Notes: a model not told the origin generated them from the sequence alone. A stretch of 7,455 nt of DNA from Thermoproteati archaeon (GCA_023256295.1 JAGDXH010000015.1:2554-10008), one strand, 5' to 3'; numbered from the stretch's first letter, positions 1-5,591 are shown. Numbers and translations are program-made.

Positions 1-2
1 GG

Positions 3-116
3 CCTGCCACGCTAGGTCGCGGAATGGCAAGGCGAAAAAAGAAACAGCCGAAGTGCTACCGCTTGGGAATCGTTCAGCAGAGCAAATTTCCGAAAGGCTT
101 TAAGTTTCTGTCGTAA
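3..116 (+). CDS. C-terminal end of an unidentified protein (cut by window start)
   Basis: An open frame enters from the left edge and stops at TAA 114-116, giving a very basic tail (RRKKKQPK, then FPKGFKFLS at the end). I do not recognise it. An internal ATG at 24 could instead start a 30-residue peptide, but no good SD precedes it. A second frame, from base 2 to TAA 95-97, is also open and reads as plausible protein (ending SAEQISERL), so the frame is uncertain. I prefer the frame ending at 116 because its third positions are richer in G/C and its stop is 9 bp before the next gene. If this gene belongs to the pilin cluster it could be a pilus-assembly component, but nothing visible shows that. 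Confidence 0.35.
   Translation, partial: PATLGRGMARRKKKQPKCYRLGIVQQSKFPKGFKFLS
98..104 (+). promoter_or_regulatory. TATA-like box for the first pilin gene
   Basis: CTTTAAG is centred 25 nt before the GTG at 126, the spacing expected if transcription starts at or near the start codon. The purine-rich GGAGGG at 119-124 is only 1 nt from the GTG, too close to act as a normal SD for it. A leaderless mRNA therefore fits better. The box lies inside the 3' end of the preceding frame. Confidence 0.45.
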
Positions 117-125
117 GAGGAGGGC

Positions 126-530
126 GTGGGCAGAGCCGTATCCGAGATCATTGGTTCACTCATGATGACCATGATCGTCATCTCGCTTTTCGCGGTCGTG
201 TACGCGGTCAGCCTGCCCCAGATCAGCTCTTTCCTTGGAAACGTTGTTTACAGCACGTCTCAGTCCTCTCAACAGGTCCAAACCTACGTCGTGGTAGAAG
301 CCGTATCGCTCAACGGGGCAAAGATGGGCATATACGTCTACAACGCGGGGCTGGTCCCGGCAGAGATCTCAGCTGTGTTTGTGAACGGCGTGCGGTTTAA
401 CCAGACAGTAACGCTTGGCATCGATTCCACCGCCTGCATACAGGTCAGTTTGCCCACATCCTTGAAGCCTCCTTACCAGATCTTGGTCTTTACCCAAGAG
501 GGATTCACGACAGGGGTGACGTGGCCGTGA
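126..530 (+). CDS. Archaeal type IV pilin-like protein with class III signal peptide
   Basis: The 134-residue product starts with a short basic leader (MGRA) followed directly by VSEIIGSLMM and a hydrophobic helix to about residue 28. This is the archaeal class III prepilin layout, cut by a FlaK/PibD-type peptidase, probably after Ala4. The hydrophobic helix would form the filament core. The rest (30-134) looks beta-rich, with one NQT sequon and a closing PYQILVFTQEGF segment like the last strands of archaeal pilin or archaellin heads. GTG at 126 is the only in-frame start after the TAA at 114. The stop overlaps the next gene (GTGA at 527-530), so the two are surely co-transcribed. It is probably a pilus or adhesin subunit. 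Archaellin is less likely because no archaellum motor genes are visible. Confidence 0.8.
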   Translation: MGRAVSEIIGSLMMTMIVISLFAVVYAVSLPQISSFLGNVVYSTSQSSQQVQTYVVVEAVSLNGAKMGIYVYNAGLVPAEISAVFVNGVRFNQTVTLGIDSTACIQVSLPTSLKPPYQILVFTQEGFTTGVTWP

Positions 531-1633
531 GATCTAGGAGAGGGCAGGAGACCGTCGTGGGGGCAGTGTTTTTCTTGGTGCTGGTCTTCACCTCACTTTA
601 CGCGTTCCTTCAGCTGGAAGATCAGTACGTGCTCTATTCGCGGGCAGTGCAGAGGTCTCAGCAGCTGGCCTTCGAGAGACAGAATCAGAAGTTCTCCGTG
701 GCCGAGGCGAACGCCGCCGAGATTGCCTCCAACCTCTACAGGGTTGGCTTCGAGGTCAGCAACGAAGGCGCACAGCCCATGCTCATAGTCAACGCGTACC
801 TTTATAATGCGTCAAGCCGGGGTCTCTCTCGCTATGCCATGGATCTCTGGGTGTATCCAGGCACAACCGAATACGTGAACCTGACGGCGTACAACGCCAG
901 CTTTCCGTCTCTATTCAGGACTGGCTTTTACAACCTGAGTCTCTGGACCTCCCTTGGAGTTGGCTCGTCGCTGCAGTTCTTTGCTGGGTCTTCATCTTCT
1001 GTGTCTGCCGTGATCGGTGCTGGAGGAAACGTTTACCCTGCCCCCTCGAGCCTGCACTTGAGTGGGATCATCACGGACTTCCTTTGGTACAACGGAGGAA
1101 ATCAACATGATGGTTACGCTGAGGATGGGGTCACATATGCCAACATGACCCTTACCCTTCTCAACGAGAACCCAACCAGCGTGGTCATCTATCCGAACTC
1201 GTCGGTCATAATGTACTGGGTTCCAAGCGCCACGACTGCGTACCAGGAGTACGACAACAGCGCCTCCAGCTACACGGCTTACGCCCCTCCGGGGGGCGTG
1301 ATCGGGGCCGGGGTGAACCTGACGTCTGGCAACATAACCGTGGCTCCTTACAGCTCTGTGTCCCTGACGTTCAAGAAGTACGAGATACTGTTCTACCAGC
1401 CTCCCCTTTACCTTGAGAACAACTACTACAACTCTCCTCCGAAACTTTATCAAACGCTTGCGGTCTTGGGTTATGGTCTGCCAGACATATACGTCCCCAT
1501 ACCTCCGGTCGTGGGTACTCACTACGAGTTCTACGTCAGGTTTCTCCTATCGTTTGACCTGAACAACCAGACGTACATAGTCAACTTGAACGGGGCGTAT
1601 GCCAACGTGACGGTCTATCAGCTTGCTCCTTGA
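527..1633 (+). CDS. Large pilin-like surface protein with class III signal peptide
   Basis: This 368-residue protein begins MRSRRG then QETVVGAVFFLVLVF, a class III signal with likely cleavage after Gly6 and a hydrophobic helix at about 9-26. A charged, probably helical stretch (about 27-60) precedes a long beta-rich ectodomain. The ectodomain has about ten N-X-S/T sequons (for example NAS, NLT, NMT, NIT, NVT) and many Tyr, Asn and Ser, typical of glycosylated archaeal surface proteins. I chose GTG 527 over GTG 521. Position 527 makes a GTGA stop/start overlap with the upstream pilin and has GGGGTGA (513-519) at 7 nt, whereas 521 would be 1 nt from it. It is far longer than an ordinary pilin (100-200 residues), so it may be a minor or tip pilin, or an adhesin anchored by a pilin-like helix. 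No specific adhesin domain is recognised. Confidence 0.75.
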   Translation: MRSRRGQETVVGAVFFLVLVFTSLYAFLQLEDQYVLYSRAVQRSQQLAFERQNQKFSVAEANAAEIASNLYRVGFEVSNEGAQPMLIVNAYLYNASSRGLSRYAMDLWVYPGTTEYVNLTAYNASFPSLFRTGFYNLSLWTSLGVGSSLQFFAGSSSSVSAVIGAGGNVYPAPSSLHLSGIITDFLWYNGGNQHDGYAEDGVTYANMTLTLLNENPTSVVIYPNSSVIMYWVPSATTAYQEYDNSASSYTAYAPPGGVIGAGVNLTSGNITVAPYSSVSLTFKKYEILFYQPPLYLENNYYNSPPKLYQTLAVLGYGLPDIYVPIPPVVGTHYEFYVRFLLSFDLNNQTYIVNLNGAYANVTVYQLAP

Positions 1634-2074
1634 AGGTGCAGCATTTCACGGAGGGCATCTCGGGTGCCGTTCCGCCTGCCAATCAGGTCAAGCTGGGTTG
1701 AGGCAGAGTATGGATCTGTGATTCCAGCGTCCTCAAATCGCTGTGCGCGGCGAGGCCCAGCCTGAACTGAACTACCCTGTCCCGACCGCGGGTCTCCAGC
1801 GGAAACGCGAAGTGAGAGTCAGTCATGGGCTGTAGCGCAGATCAGCACACACCACCGAGGTTTCGTCTCGTCCTGGGAGACCACAGCAGTTTGTTCTTCC
1901 GCGAATTTCCCGTTCGTTTTGGTCGGATGAAGTTTTTCGGCAGCCAGGAAAGGATGCCGCATTGACTGGATTGCCTTTTGCCGACAAGCCGGTTGAGACG
2001 GCATTGGCCCTTGCGCGATCCTCCGTCTTCCGCACTTGTTTTAACCTGCCGTCAAGTTTCAAGGACGTCCAAGG
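1634..2074. other. 440-bp stretch with no recognised gene
   Basis: This lies between the end of the pilin pair and the 3' end of the tRNA on the other strand. Minus-strand open frames here show no recognisable domain, and one of them simply runs through the tRNA. I looked for tRNA T-arm motifs, RNase P and SRP RNA signatures, box C/D motifs and a duplicated tRNA 3' end (attachment site) and saw none. The palindrome GGACGTCC just beyond the tRNA 3' end is the only small symmetrical element noticed. No T-run marks a terminator for the pilin operon or the tRNA. Confidence 0.5.
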
Positions 2075-2147
2075 TGGGGCTGCGGGGATTTGAACCCCGG
2101 TCCGAAGGACCCGAACCTCCAAGTCTACCATGCTAGCCTACAGCCCC
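2075..2147 (-). tRNA. tRNA-Pro (anticodon CGG)
   Basis: The 73-nt gene on the minus strand folds as a cloverleaf. The acceptor stem is GGGGCTG/CAGCCCC, the T-arm is CGGGG-TTCAAAT-CCCCG, and the anticodon arm is GGAGG-TTCGGGT-CCTTC, putting CGG at 34-36, which reads Pro codon CCG. The variable region is GGAC and the discriminator is A. CCA is not encoded (ACCT follows). The D-arm is weak: GGCT faces GACT across AGCATGGTA, with one mismatch and wobble pairs in either alignment I tried. The acceptor helix could extend to 10 bp (GGT/ACC outside the mature ends). Its first 15 nt are also the last codons and stop of the NAC gene on the same strand. No intron is seen. Confidence 0.9.
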
Positions 2148-2519
2148 ACCTCTGAGATGCAATCCTTTTTTACGCTTTCGGTGCTTGAGAAGAAGAAGGG
2201 CCTGAGCTATGTCTCCGTCCGCGCGAATCAGGGCCTCTCTGGCTGCTTCCTTAGACGTTCCGGCTTGGCTTGCGACGAACTCCACGTCCTCTTCTGGCAC
2301 GGCTGCCTGAGCGCTCTCCTCTTTTGACTTTCTGGCAACCGTGCCTCCCAGCACCTGGAATCCGGCCTCGCCTACCTTTCCGCTTATCTCAAGCACTTGA
2401 GGTTCGTTTATCTCGATGACCTCTCCCTCGGTCTCTATGGTCACCTTCACGACGTCTGGGACCTCTTTTACGGATATCCCCATCTTCTTCATGGCCCTCA
2501 GCGCTTCTCTGTTGGCCAA
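2133..2519 (-). CDS. nac: Nascent polypeptide-associated complex protein (archaeal alpha-NAC)
   Basis: The 128-residue protein has the archaeal NAC layout: a basic N-terminal helix (ALRAMKKMGI), the beta-rich NAC dimerisation domain (about 12-62), and a C-terminal UBA domain (about 77-113, EEDVEFVASQAGTSKEAARE, then DGDIAQALLLL). Archaeal NAC is a homodimer that binds ribosomes near the exit tunnel and contacts emerging chains. The start is TTG at 2519-2517. It has AGAGGAG at 6 nt, keeps the conserved basic helix (NREALRAMKKMG), and gives a normal family length; a start at the first ATG would cut this helix. It overlaps the PUA gene by 22 bp in another frame. The stop TAG (2135-2133) lies inside the tRNA-Pro gene. 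A Lys/Arg-rich extension (KHRKRKKGLHLRGGAVG) follows the UBA domain and is read partly from tRNA sequence. Confidence 0.92.
   Translation of the reverse strand: MANREALRAMKKMGISVKEVPDVVKVTIETEGEVIEINEPQVLEISGKVGEAGFQVLGGTVARKSKEESAQAAVPEEDVEFVASQAGTSKEAAREALIRADGDIAQALLLLKHRKRKKGLHLRGGAVG
2164..2173 (-). promoter_or_regulatory. Possible tRNA-Pro promoter inside the NAC gene
   Basis: On the minus strand GTAAAAAAGG is centred about 22 nt upstream of the tRNA 5' end, resembling the GTAAAAG box before pfkA in spacing and sequence. It also encodes the Arg-Lys-Lys-Gly stretch of NAC, so the A-rich sequence may exist simply for coding reasons. If used, the tRNA would be made independently of the PAN-PUA-NAC transcript. 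Confidence 0.3.
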
Positions 2520-2989
2520 GTTCGTCTCCTCTGCTTCACCAGCGCGCTCCTTCTTAAATTTTTCAGAGCTGAGGATGACCAAAGGGCTTTTCCCCAGCCC
2601 AAGAGGTTGCCAGAGGTATCCAGCATTATGACTTCCTCTCCCGAGTAAACCGCTCCGCCTCTGATCACGTGCTTGGCGTAGAGACTGCGCCCTTTCTTCA
2701 CGTCCTCGGCGGCCTCCCCAGATACCACGAAGTACTTTTGCGTGTTGCAAAGCGTCAACCTCCTGGCGCTTTCCTCGCTCAAGTTTATGAGGGAGTCCTT
2801 TCCAAAGCTGCATATGAATTTCCCATCTTGCTCGGCATAGCGCAACCTTCCCCTCCTTGAAGTCCTCAGCCTCGTCCCATCTGGGAAAAGGGCAGGGCCG
2901 CAGCCCGGCCCGAACTGGTAGTCGGCAATCTCCCTGGCAAGGTTCAGCAGGTCATGCGAAGGTTCATGTTCGTCGTATGTATCCGACAT
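2498..2989 (-). CDS. Stand-alone PUA protein with archaeosine-TGT C2-like domain
   Basis: This 163-residue protein has two parts. Residues about 15-80 contain IADYQFGPGCG and LFPDGTR, motifs I associate with the C2 domain of archaeal tRNA-guanine transglycosylase (arcTGT) and ArcS-like proteins. Residues about 82-155 form a PUA domain (GRSLYAKHV, GGAVYSGEEVIMLD, LLGWGKAL), an RNA-binding fold of tRNA- and rRNA-modifying enzymes. No catalytic TGT domain is fused, so it may be the RNA-binding half of a split arcTGT or an independent ribosome/tRNA-binding factor. The start is ATG 2989, with GAGG at 7 nt; the frame remains open upstream but only through PAN coding sequence. It overlaps PAN by 26 bp and NAC by 22 bp, which implies translational coupling. 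The exact RNA target is unknown. Confidence 0.8.
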   Translation of the reverse strand: MSDTYDEHEPSHDLLNLAREIADYQFGPGCGPALFPDGTRLRTSRRGRLRYAEQDGKFICSFGKDSLINLSEESARRLTLCNTQKYFVVSGEAAEDVKKGRSLYAKHVIRGGAVYSGEEVIMLDTSGNLLGWGKALWSSSALKNLRRSALVKQRRRTWPTEKR

Positions 2990-4157
2990 CTTGCATCCTC
3001 TGCTTTCTTCTCTTGACGACCTCAAGGGCCGTCATGATGTCCCTTGAGGCGATGACCTTCCTGTCGTTCCTTATGGCCGTCATGCCGGCTTCCGTGACCA
3101 GGTCGCGGAGATCAGCCCCGCTCATGCCCTCTGTCATGTCCGCTACCACGCCCGGATCCACCCCCTCTGCCCTGACTTTTCTGAGGTACAGCTGCAGTAT
3201 CTCTCTTCTTCCTGCCTTGTTTGGAAGAGGTATCTCGATCAGCCTGTCAAAGCGCCCAGGCCGGAGCAGGGCTGGATCAAGTATGTCAACCCTGTTGGTT
3301 GCCCCTATTATCTTCACGTTGCCAAGAGGGTCGAAGCCGTCGATCTCAGCGAGCAACTGCATCATGGTCCTCTGGACTTCCCTTTCCCCGCTCAGGGAGG
3401 CGTCAACCCTTTTGCCTGCCACGGCGTCTATCTCATCTATGAACACTATGCTCGGGCTCTTCTTCTTGGCCAGTTCAAATAGCTCGCGCGTCAGGCGGGC
3501 CCCCTCTCCAACGTACTTCTGTACCAGTTCGGTTCCCACAAGGCTGATGAACGTCGCCTTGGTTTCTGAGGCAACTGCCCTGGCAAGTAGCGTCTTTCCG
3601 CACCCCGGCGGTCCGTACAGGAGGACTGCTTTGGGCGGCTCGATGCCCATTTCCCTGAAAAGCTCTGGTTTCTGAAGGGGAAGTTCCACGACCTCGCGGA
3701 TCAGCGATATCTGCTCGTCAAGCCCTGCGACGTCCGAGAAGCTGACGTTCGGCCTTTCCTCTACCTCCATCAACCTCACGAAGACGTCTTGGCTTGGAGG
3801 CAGCACGTCCACTATGGTGGAGCCTCTCTGGTTCAGTGCCACCCTGGTCCCGGGTTTCAGCTGTTCCTTGTTAAGCTCAGGGCTTGAAACCACCAGAAAG
3901 TTTGGTCCAGTGCTGCTCTTCACGACGTAGTTCCCGTTGGGAAGGACGTCGAGTATCACGGCCTCGATGTGAGGGTATGCCAGAGACCTCTCTCTCTCTT
4001 CTTCAAGCCGCTTGATGTATCCCCTCATGTCCTCCATGACGCTTTTGAGGTTCTGTATCTCTGCTTGGAGGGACTGGAGTTGCTCCTCTAGCTGAGCAGT
4101 CCTCTGGTCCTCCTGTCTTTGGAAGTCGTCGAGCGGCTTAGATCCAGGGTTAGACAC
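2964..4157 (-). CDS. pan: Proteasome-activating nucleotidase (PAN), AAA+ unfoldase
   Basis: PAN forms a hexameric ATP-driven ring in the cytoplasm that unfolds proteins and feeds them to the 20S proteasome. From GTG 4157 the product is 397 residues, a normal length. It has an N-terminal coiled coil (about 15-57, rich in Glu/Gln/Leu), an OB domain (about 61-120), and an AAA+ module: Walker A GPPGCGKT (182-189), pore loop KYVGEG (214-219), Walker B IVFIDEID (237-244), sensor ATNR (286-289) and arginine fingers in RPGRFDR (299-305). The C-terminus is GYIRRT, with no Hydrophobic-Tyr-X at the very end, the tail that normally docks in the 20S alpha ring. GTG 4157 is preferred over ATG 4244: the latter sits antiparallel on the MBF1 start codon and adds a 29-residue non-family leader, while 4157 has a TATA-like box 24 nt upstream. 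Confidence 0.92.
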   Translation of the reverse strand: MSNPGSKPLDDFQRQEDQRTAQLEEQLQSLQAEIQNLKSVMEDMRGYIKRLEEERERSLAYPHIEAVILDVLPNGNYVVKSSTGPNFLVVSSPELNKEQLKPGTRVALNQRGSTIVDVLPPSQDVFVRLMEVEERPNVSFSDVAGLDEQISLIREVVELPLQKPELFREMGIEPPKAVLLYGPPGCGKTLLARAVASETKATFISLVGTELVQKYVGEGARLTRELFELAKKKSPSIVFIDEIDAVAGKRVDASLSGEREVQRTMMQLLAEIDGFDPLGNVKIIGATNRVDILDPALLRPGRFDRLIEIPLPNKAGRREILQLYLRKVRAEGVDPGVVADMTEGMSGADLRDLVTEAGMTAIRNDRKVIASRDIMTALEVVKRRKQRMQDVGYIRRT

Positions 4158-4177
4158 AAGGGATCTTTTCTCTGGGC

Positions 4178-4184
4178 GTTTTAG
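4178..4184 (-). promoter_or_regulatory. Weak TATA-like box for PAN
   Basis: CTAAAAC on the minus strand is centred 24 nt from the GTG at 4157, fitting a leaderless PAN transcript. It is a poor match to a TATA box. A better AT core (CATATAC, about 4218-4224) lies further upstream but would give a leader of about 40 nt. Either or both may be used. Confidence 0.35.
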
Positions 4185-4217
4185 CTTTTCTGCGAAGGTA
4201 CCTGTTGGCCGGCAGGC

Positions 4218-4224
4218 GTATATG
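4218..4224 (+). promoter_or_regulatory. TATA-like box for MBF1 in the divergent promoter
   Basis: GTATATG is centred 22 nt before ATG 4243, which suggests a leaderless transcript. The core is nearly symmetrical (GCGTATATGC; the other strand reads GCATATACGC), so it could recruit TBP in either direction and also serve the PAN side. There is no SD in front of either candidate MBF1 start. Confidence 0.45.
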
Positions 4225-4242
4225 CAGCGGAGAAGCGTCCTC

Positions 4243-4779
4243 ATGCGCTATTGCGAGATGTGCGGTGCGCCGATTCAGGGCGAGCCCTACCTCGTGTTCA
4301 TAGAAGGAGCAAGGTTGTACGTCTGTGCCAAGTGCGCGAAGAAGGCAGATTCTGTGATCAGCAGACCTTCCCAGCGGGTGTCCGCAGGTTTTCCGTCGGC
4401 CCCGGTTCCGCCGGCGCGCAAGCTGCCCGAGCCACACCCGATCCGGAAACCCCAGGGTAGGCTGGCAGCGCCTGTTACAACTCCCTTGGTGCAGCAACCC
4501 CAGGAGACCGTGCTTGTTCAGGGATACGGCCAGGTAGTGAAGAGAAAGAGGGAAGAGATGGGCTTGACCCTAGCCCAGCTGGGACGCAGGATAAACGAGA
4601 AGGAGTCGGTTCTCAGGCGTCTTGAAGAAGAAAGGTTCAGGCCGCCAGAATACCTGGTCCTCAAGCTGGAGAAGGAGCTCGGCGTCTCGCTCAGGGTCCC
4701 TCCCCCTCCCCCTCCGGCCTCCCCAAAGCCAGGTGCAGCGCAGTCTACTCTGAAGGACGTGGCAAAGTTGAGGGAGTGA
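4243..4779 (+). CDS. mbf1: Multiprotein bridging factor 1, archaeal type
   Basis: The 178-residue protein starts with the archaeal MBF1 zinc ribbon (CEMCG, Cys4/Cys7, and CAKC, Cys28/Cys31, about 20 residues apart). A Pro-rich linker (about 42-90) follows, then a Cro/XRE-type helix-turn-helix (about 96-150: VVKRKREEMGLTLAQLGRRI, then LRRLEEERFRPP). A PPPPPP run and KDVAKLRE form the tail. In eukaryotes MBF1 bridges activators to TBP and also helps prevent frameshifting on collided ribosomes; archaeal MBF1 has been linked to ribosomes. I start at ATG 4243, not ATG 4222, because family members begin just before the first Cys and the TATA-like box is 22 nt upstream. It is divergent from PAN, with only 85 bp between start codons. 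Confidence 0.93.
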   Translation: MRYCEMCGAPIQGEPYLVFIEGARLYVCAKCAKKADSVISRPSQRVSAGFPSAPVPPARKLPEPHPIRKPQGRLAAPVTTPLVQQPQETVLVQGYGQVVKRKREEMGLTLAQLGRRINEKESVLRRLEEERFRPPEYLVLKLEKELGVSLRVPPPPPPASPKPGAAQSTLKDVAKLRE

Positions 4780-5412
4780 GGCCTTGCCTCCTTATCCGGC
4801 ATTTCTCGGAAGATTCTGGCAGCTCGCGGCATCCTTTCGATCCTTGGGATCTTCTTGCTTTGCCCGATTCTGCCTTTGCGATCTGTTGGCACCTTCCCTC
4901 TTTTGGCGAGCAGCTCGTCTAACAATGCTCGGTTAAGCTTGACGTGGCTTCTGCTTTAACTCCTCTTGTCAGATGCTCTGTTGCACAAAATCTGGGCGAC
5001 TGGATTTCGTGCCGTTCCCTTCACGTCTTGCCTTTCTGGGCCCTAGCAGAGCTAGGCCACGACGTCGCAAGTCCGTGCCCTCTGCCCCGCCATGACGGCT
5101 TCCTGCTTTCTACAGCTGGGGCAGCTTCCCGTCCACAAGGGAAGGGAGGAGAACGGTCACGAAGCTCAAGGAGAGTTAGGGCCTAGGGCTTGAAGAAATC
5201 AGGATACGACGCGAAGCGACTCGGAGGGTAAAAGTCACTCTCAACGTGAACCTGCAAGTTTTCCCCTTTGTCATGCGCGGGATCGCGGAGACCCTCCTTG
5301 CGCGTGGCGCAATCGCGACATCGGTGACTCATGTCCCATCGAAGCAGTTTGCTCCTGAGGATGCGGAGAGGCCTTTGCTAGTACCTCTAAGCCGCCTAAC
5401 TCCACAGTGTTT

Positions 5413-5476
5413 CACTGAAGTTACTACAACTCACTGAAGTCACTGAGGCCACTGATTTCACTGAAGCTACTGAGAG
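5413..5476. repeat. 9-bp tandem repeat, about seven imperfect units
   Basis: Units starting at 5432, 5441, 5450, 5459 and 5468 follow an exact 9-nt period: CACTGAAGT, CACTGAGGC, CACTGATTT, CACTGAAGC, TACTGAGAG. Two further units (5413 CACTGAAGT and 5422 TACTACAAC) precede, offset by one inserted base at 5431. The consensus is CACTGAAGT. It is too short and diverged to be a CRISPR array (no spacers). It lies about 145 bp before pfkA, outside any accepted gene. Confidence 0.8.
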
Positions 5477-5500
5477 GGCAAAAAAGCAGTGCCGTATAGA

Positions 5501-5549
5501 TGCCTCTCTTGAGGCAAGACATGGTCTTCTAGCTCTAGTTTTTAGAGCT
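5501..5549 (+). other. Two consecutive small hairpins upstream of pfkA
   Basis: TGCCTC-TCTT-GAGGCA (5501-5516) has a perfect 6-bp stem and AGCTCTA-GTTTT-TAGAGCT (5531-5549) a perfect 7-bp stem. They are 14 nt apart. A TATA-like GTATAG sits at about 5494-5499. They could be part of a small RNA, a terminator-like structure or paired DNA-binding sites. Because pfkA appears to start transcription near its own ATG, they would not be in its leader unless a longer transcript exists. Confidence 0.4.
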
Positions 5550-5591
5550 GTTTTCAGGACATCACCCTGGGGCCTAGGGTCAAGGGAAGGC

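Larger units (their letters stand above)
4780..5591. other. About 810 bp without a convincing gene
   Basis: Open frames of 60-80 codons on the plus strand (GTG 4944 to 5186; GTG 5246 to 5437) have no SD, no TATA-like box at 22-25 nt and no recognised domain. On the minus strand about 4780-4940 reads as charged, helix-like protein (KGRIGQSKKIPRIERMPRAA) but runs on into MBF1 antisense without a sensible stop, so it may be a decayed fragment. The region also holds the hairpin CCTAGC-AGA-GCTAGG (5042-5056), two direct copies of GGGCCTAGGG (5179-5188 and 5570-5579), a 9-bp tandem repeat and two further hairpins, listed separately where supported. Confidence 0.5.

Noticed and set aside
992..1522. 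Long minus-strand open frame opposite the second pilin.
   Set aside because: It is antisense to a convincing pilin-like gene and its product is Arg/Val/His-rich without any domain.
2057..2100. tRNA 3' end as an integration site with an adjacent mobile element.
   Set aside because: I found no second copy of the tRNA 3' segment in the window and no integrase.
1823..2131. Minus-strand open frame of 102 codons through the tRNA.
   Set aside because: Its first third is translated tRNA sequence (the typical GVQIPAAP readout) and the rest has no recognisable domain.
2498..2660. Possible frameshift in the PUA gene: another frame also reads GLGKSPLVILSSEKFKKE and leads straight into NAC.
   Set aside because: The original frame gives a proper PUA ending (LLGWGKALWSSSALKNLRRSALVKQRR), and NAC has its own TTG start with a strong SD. 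No frameshift is needed.
4158..4244. Upstream ATG start for PAN adding 29 residues.
   Set aside because: The leader is not family-like and this ATG lies on the MBF1 start codon in the opposite strand. GTG 4157 has a TATA-like box at 24 nt and gives a normal length.
5246..5437. 63-codon plus-strand open frame from GTG.
   Set aside because: No SD or TATA-like box at suitable spacing, no domain, and it ends inside the tandem repeat.
5413..5476. CRISPR array.
   Set aside because: The units are 9 bp, contiguous and diverged, without spacers, and no cas gene is nearby.
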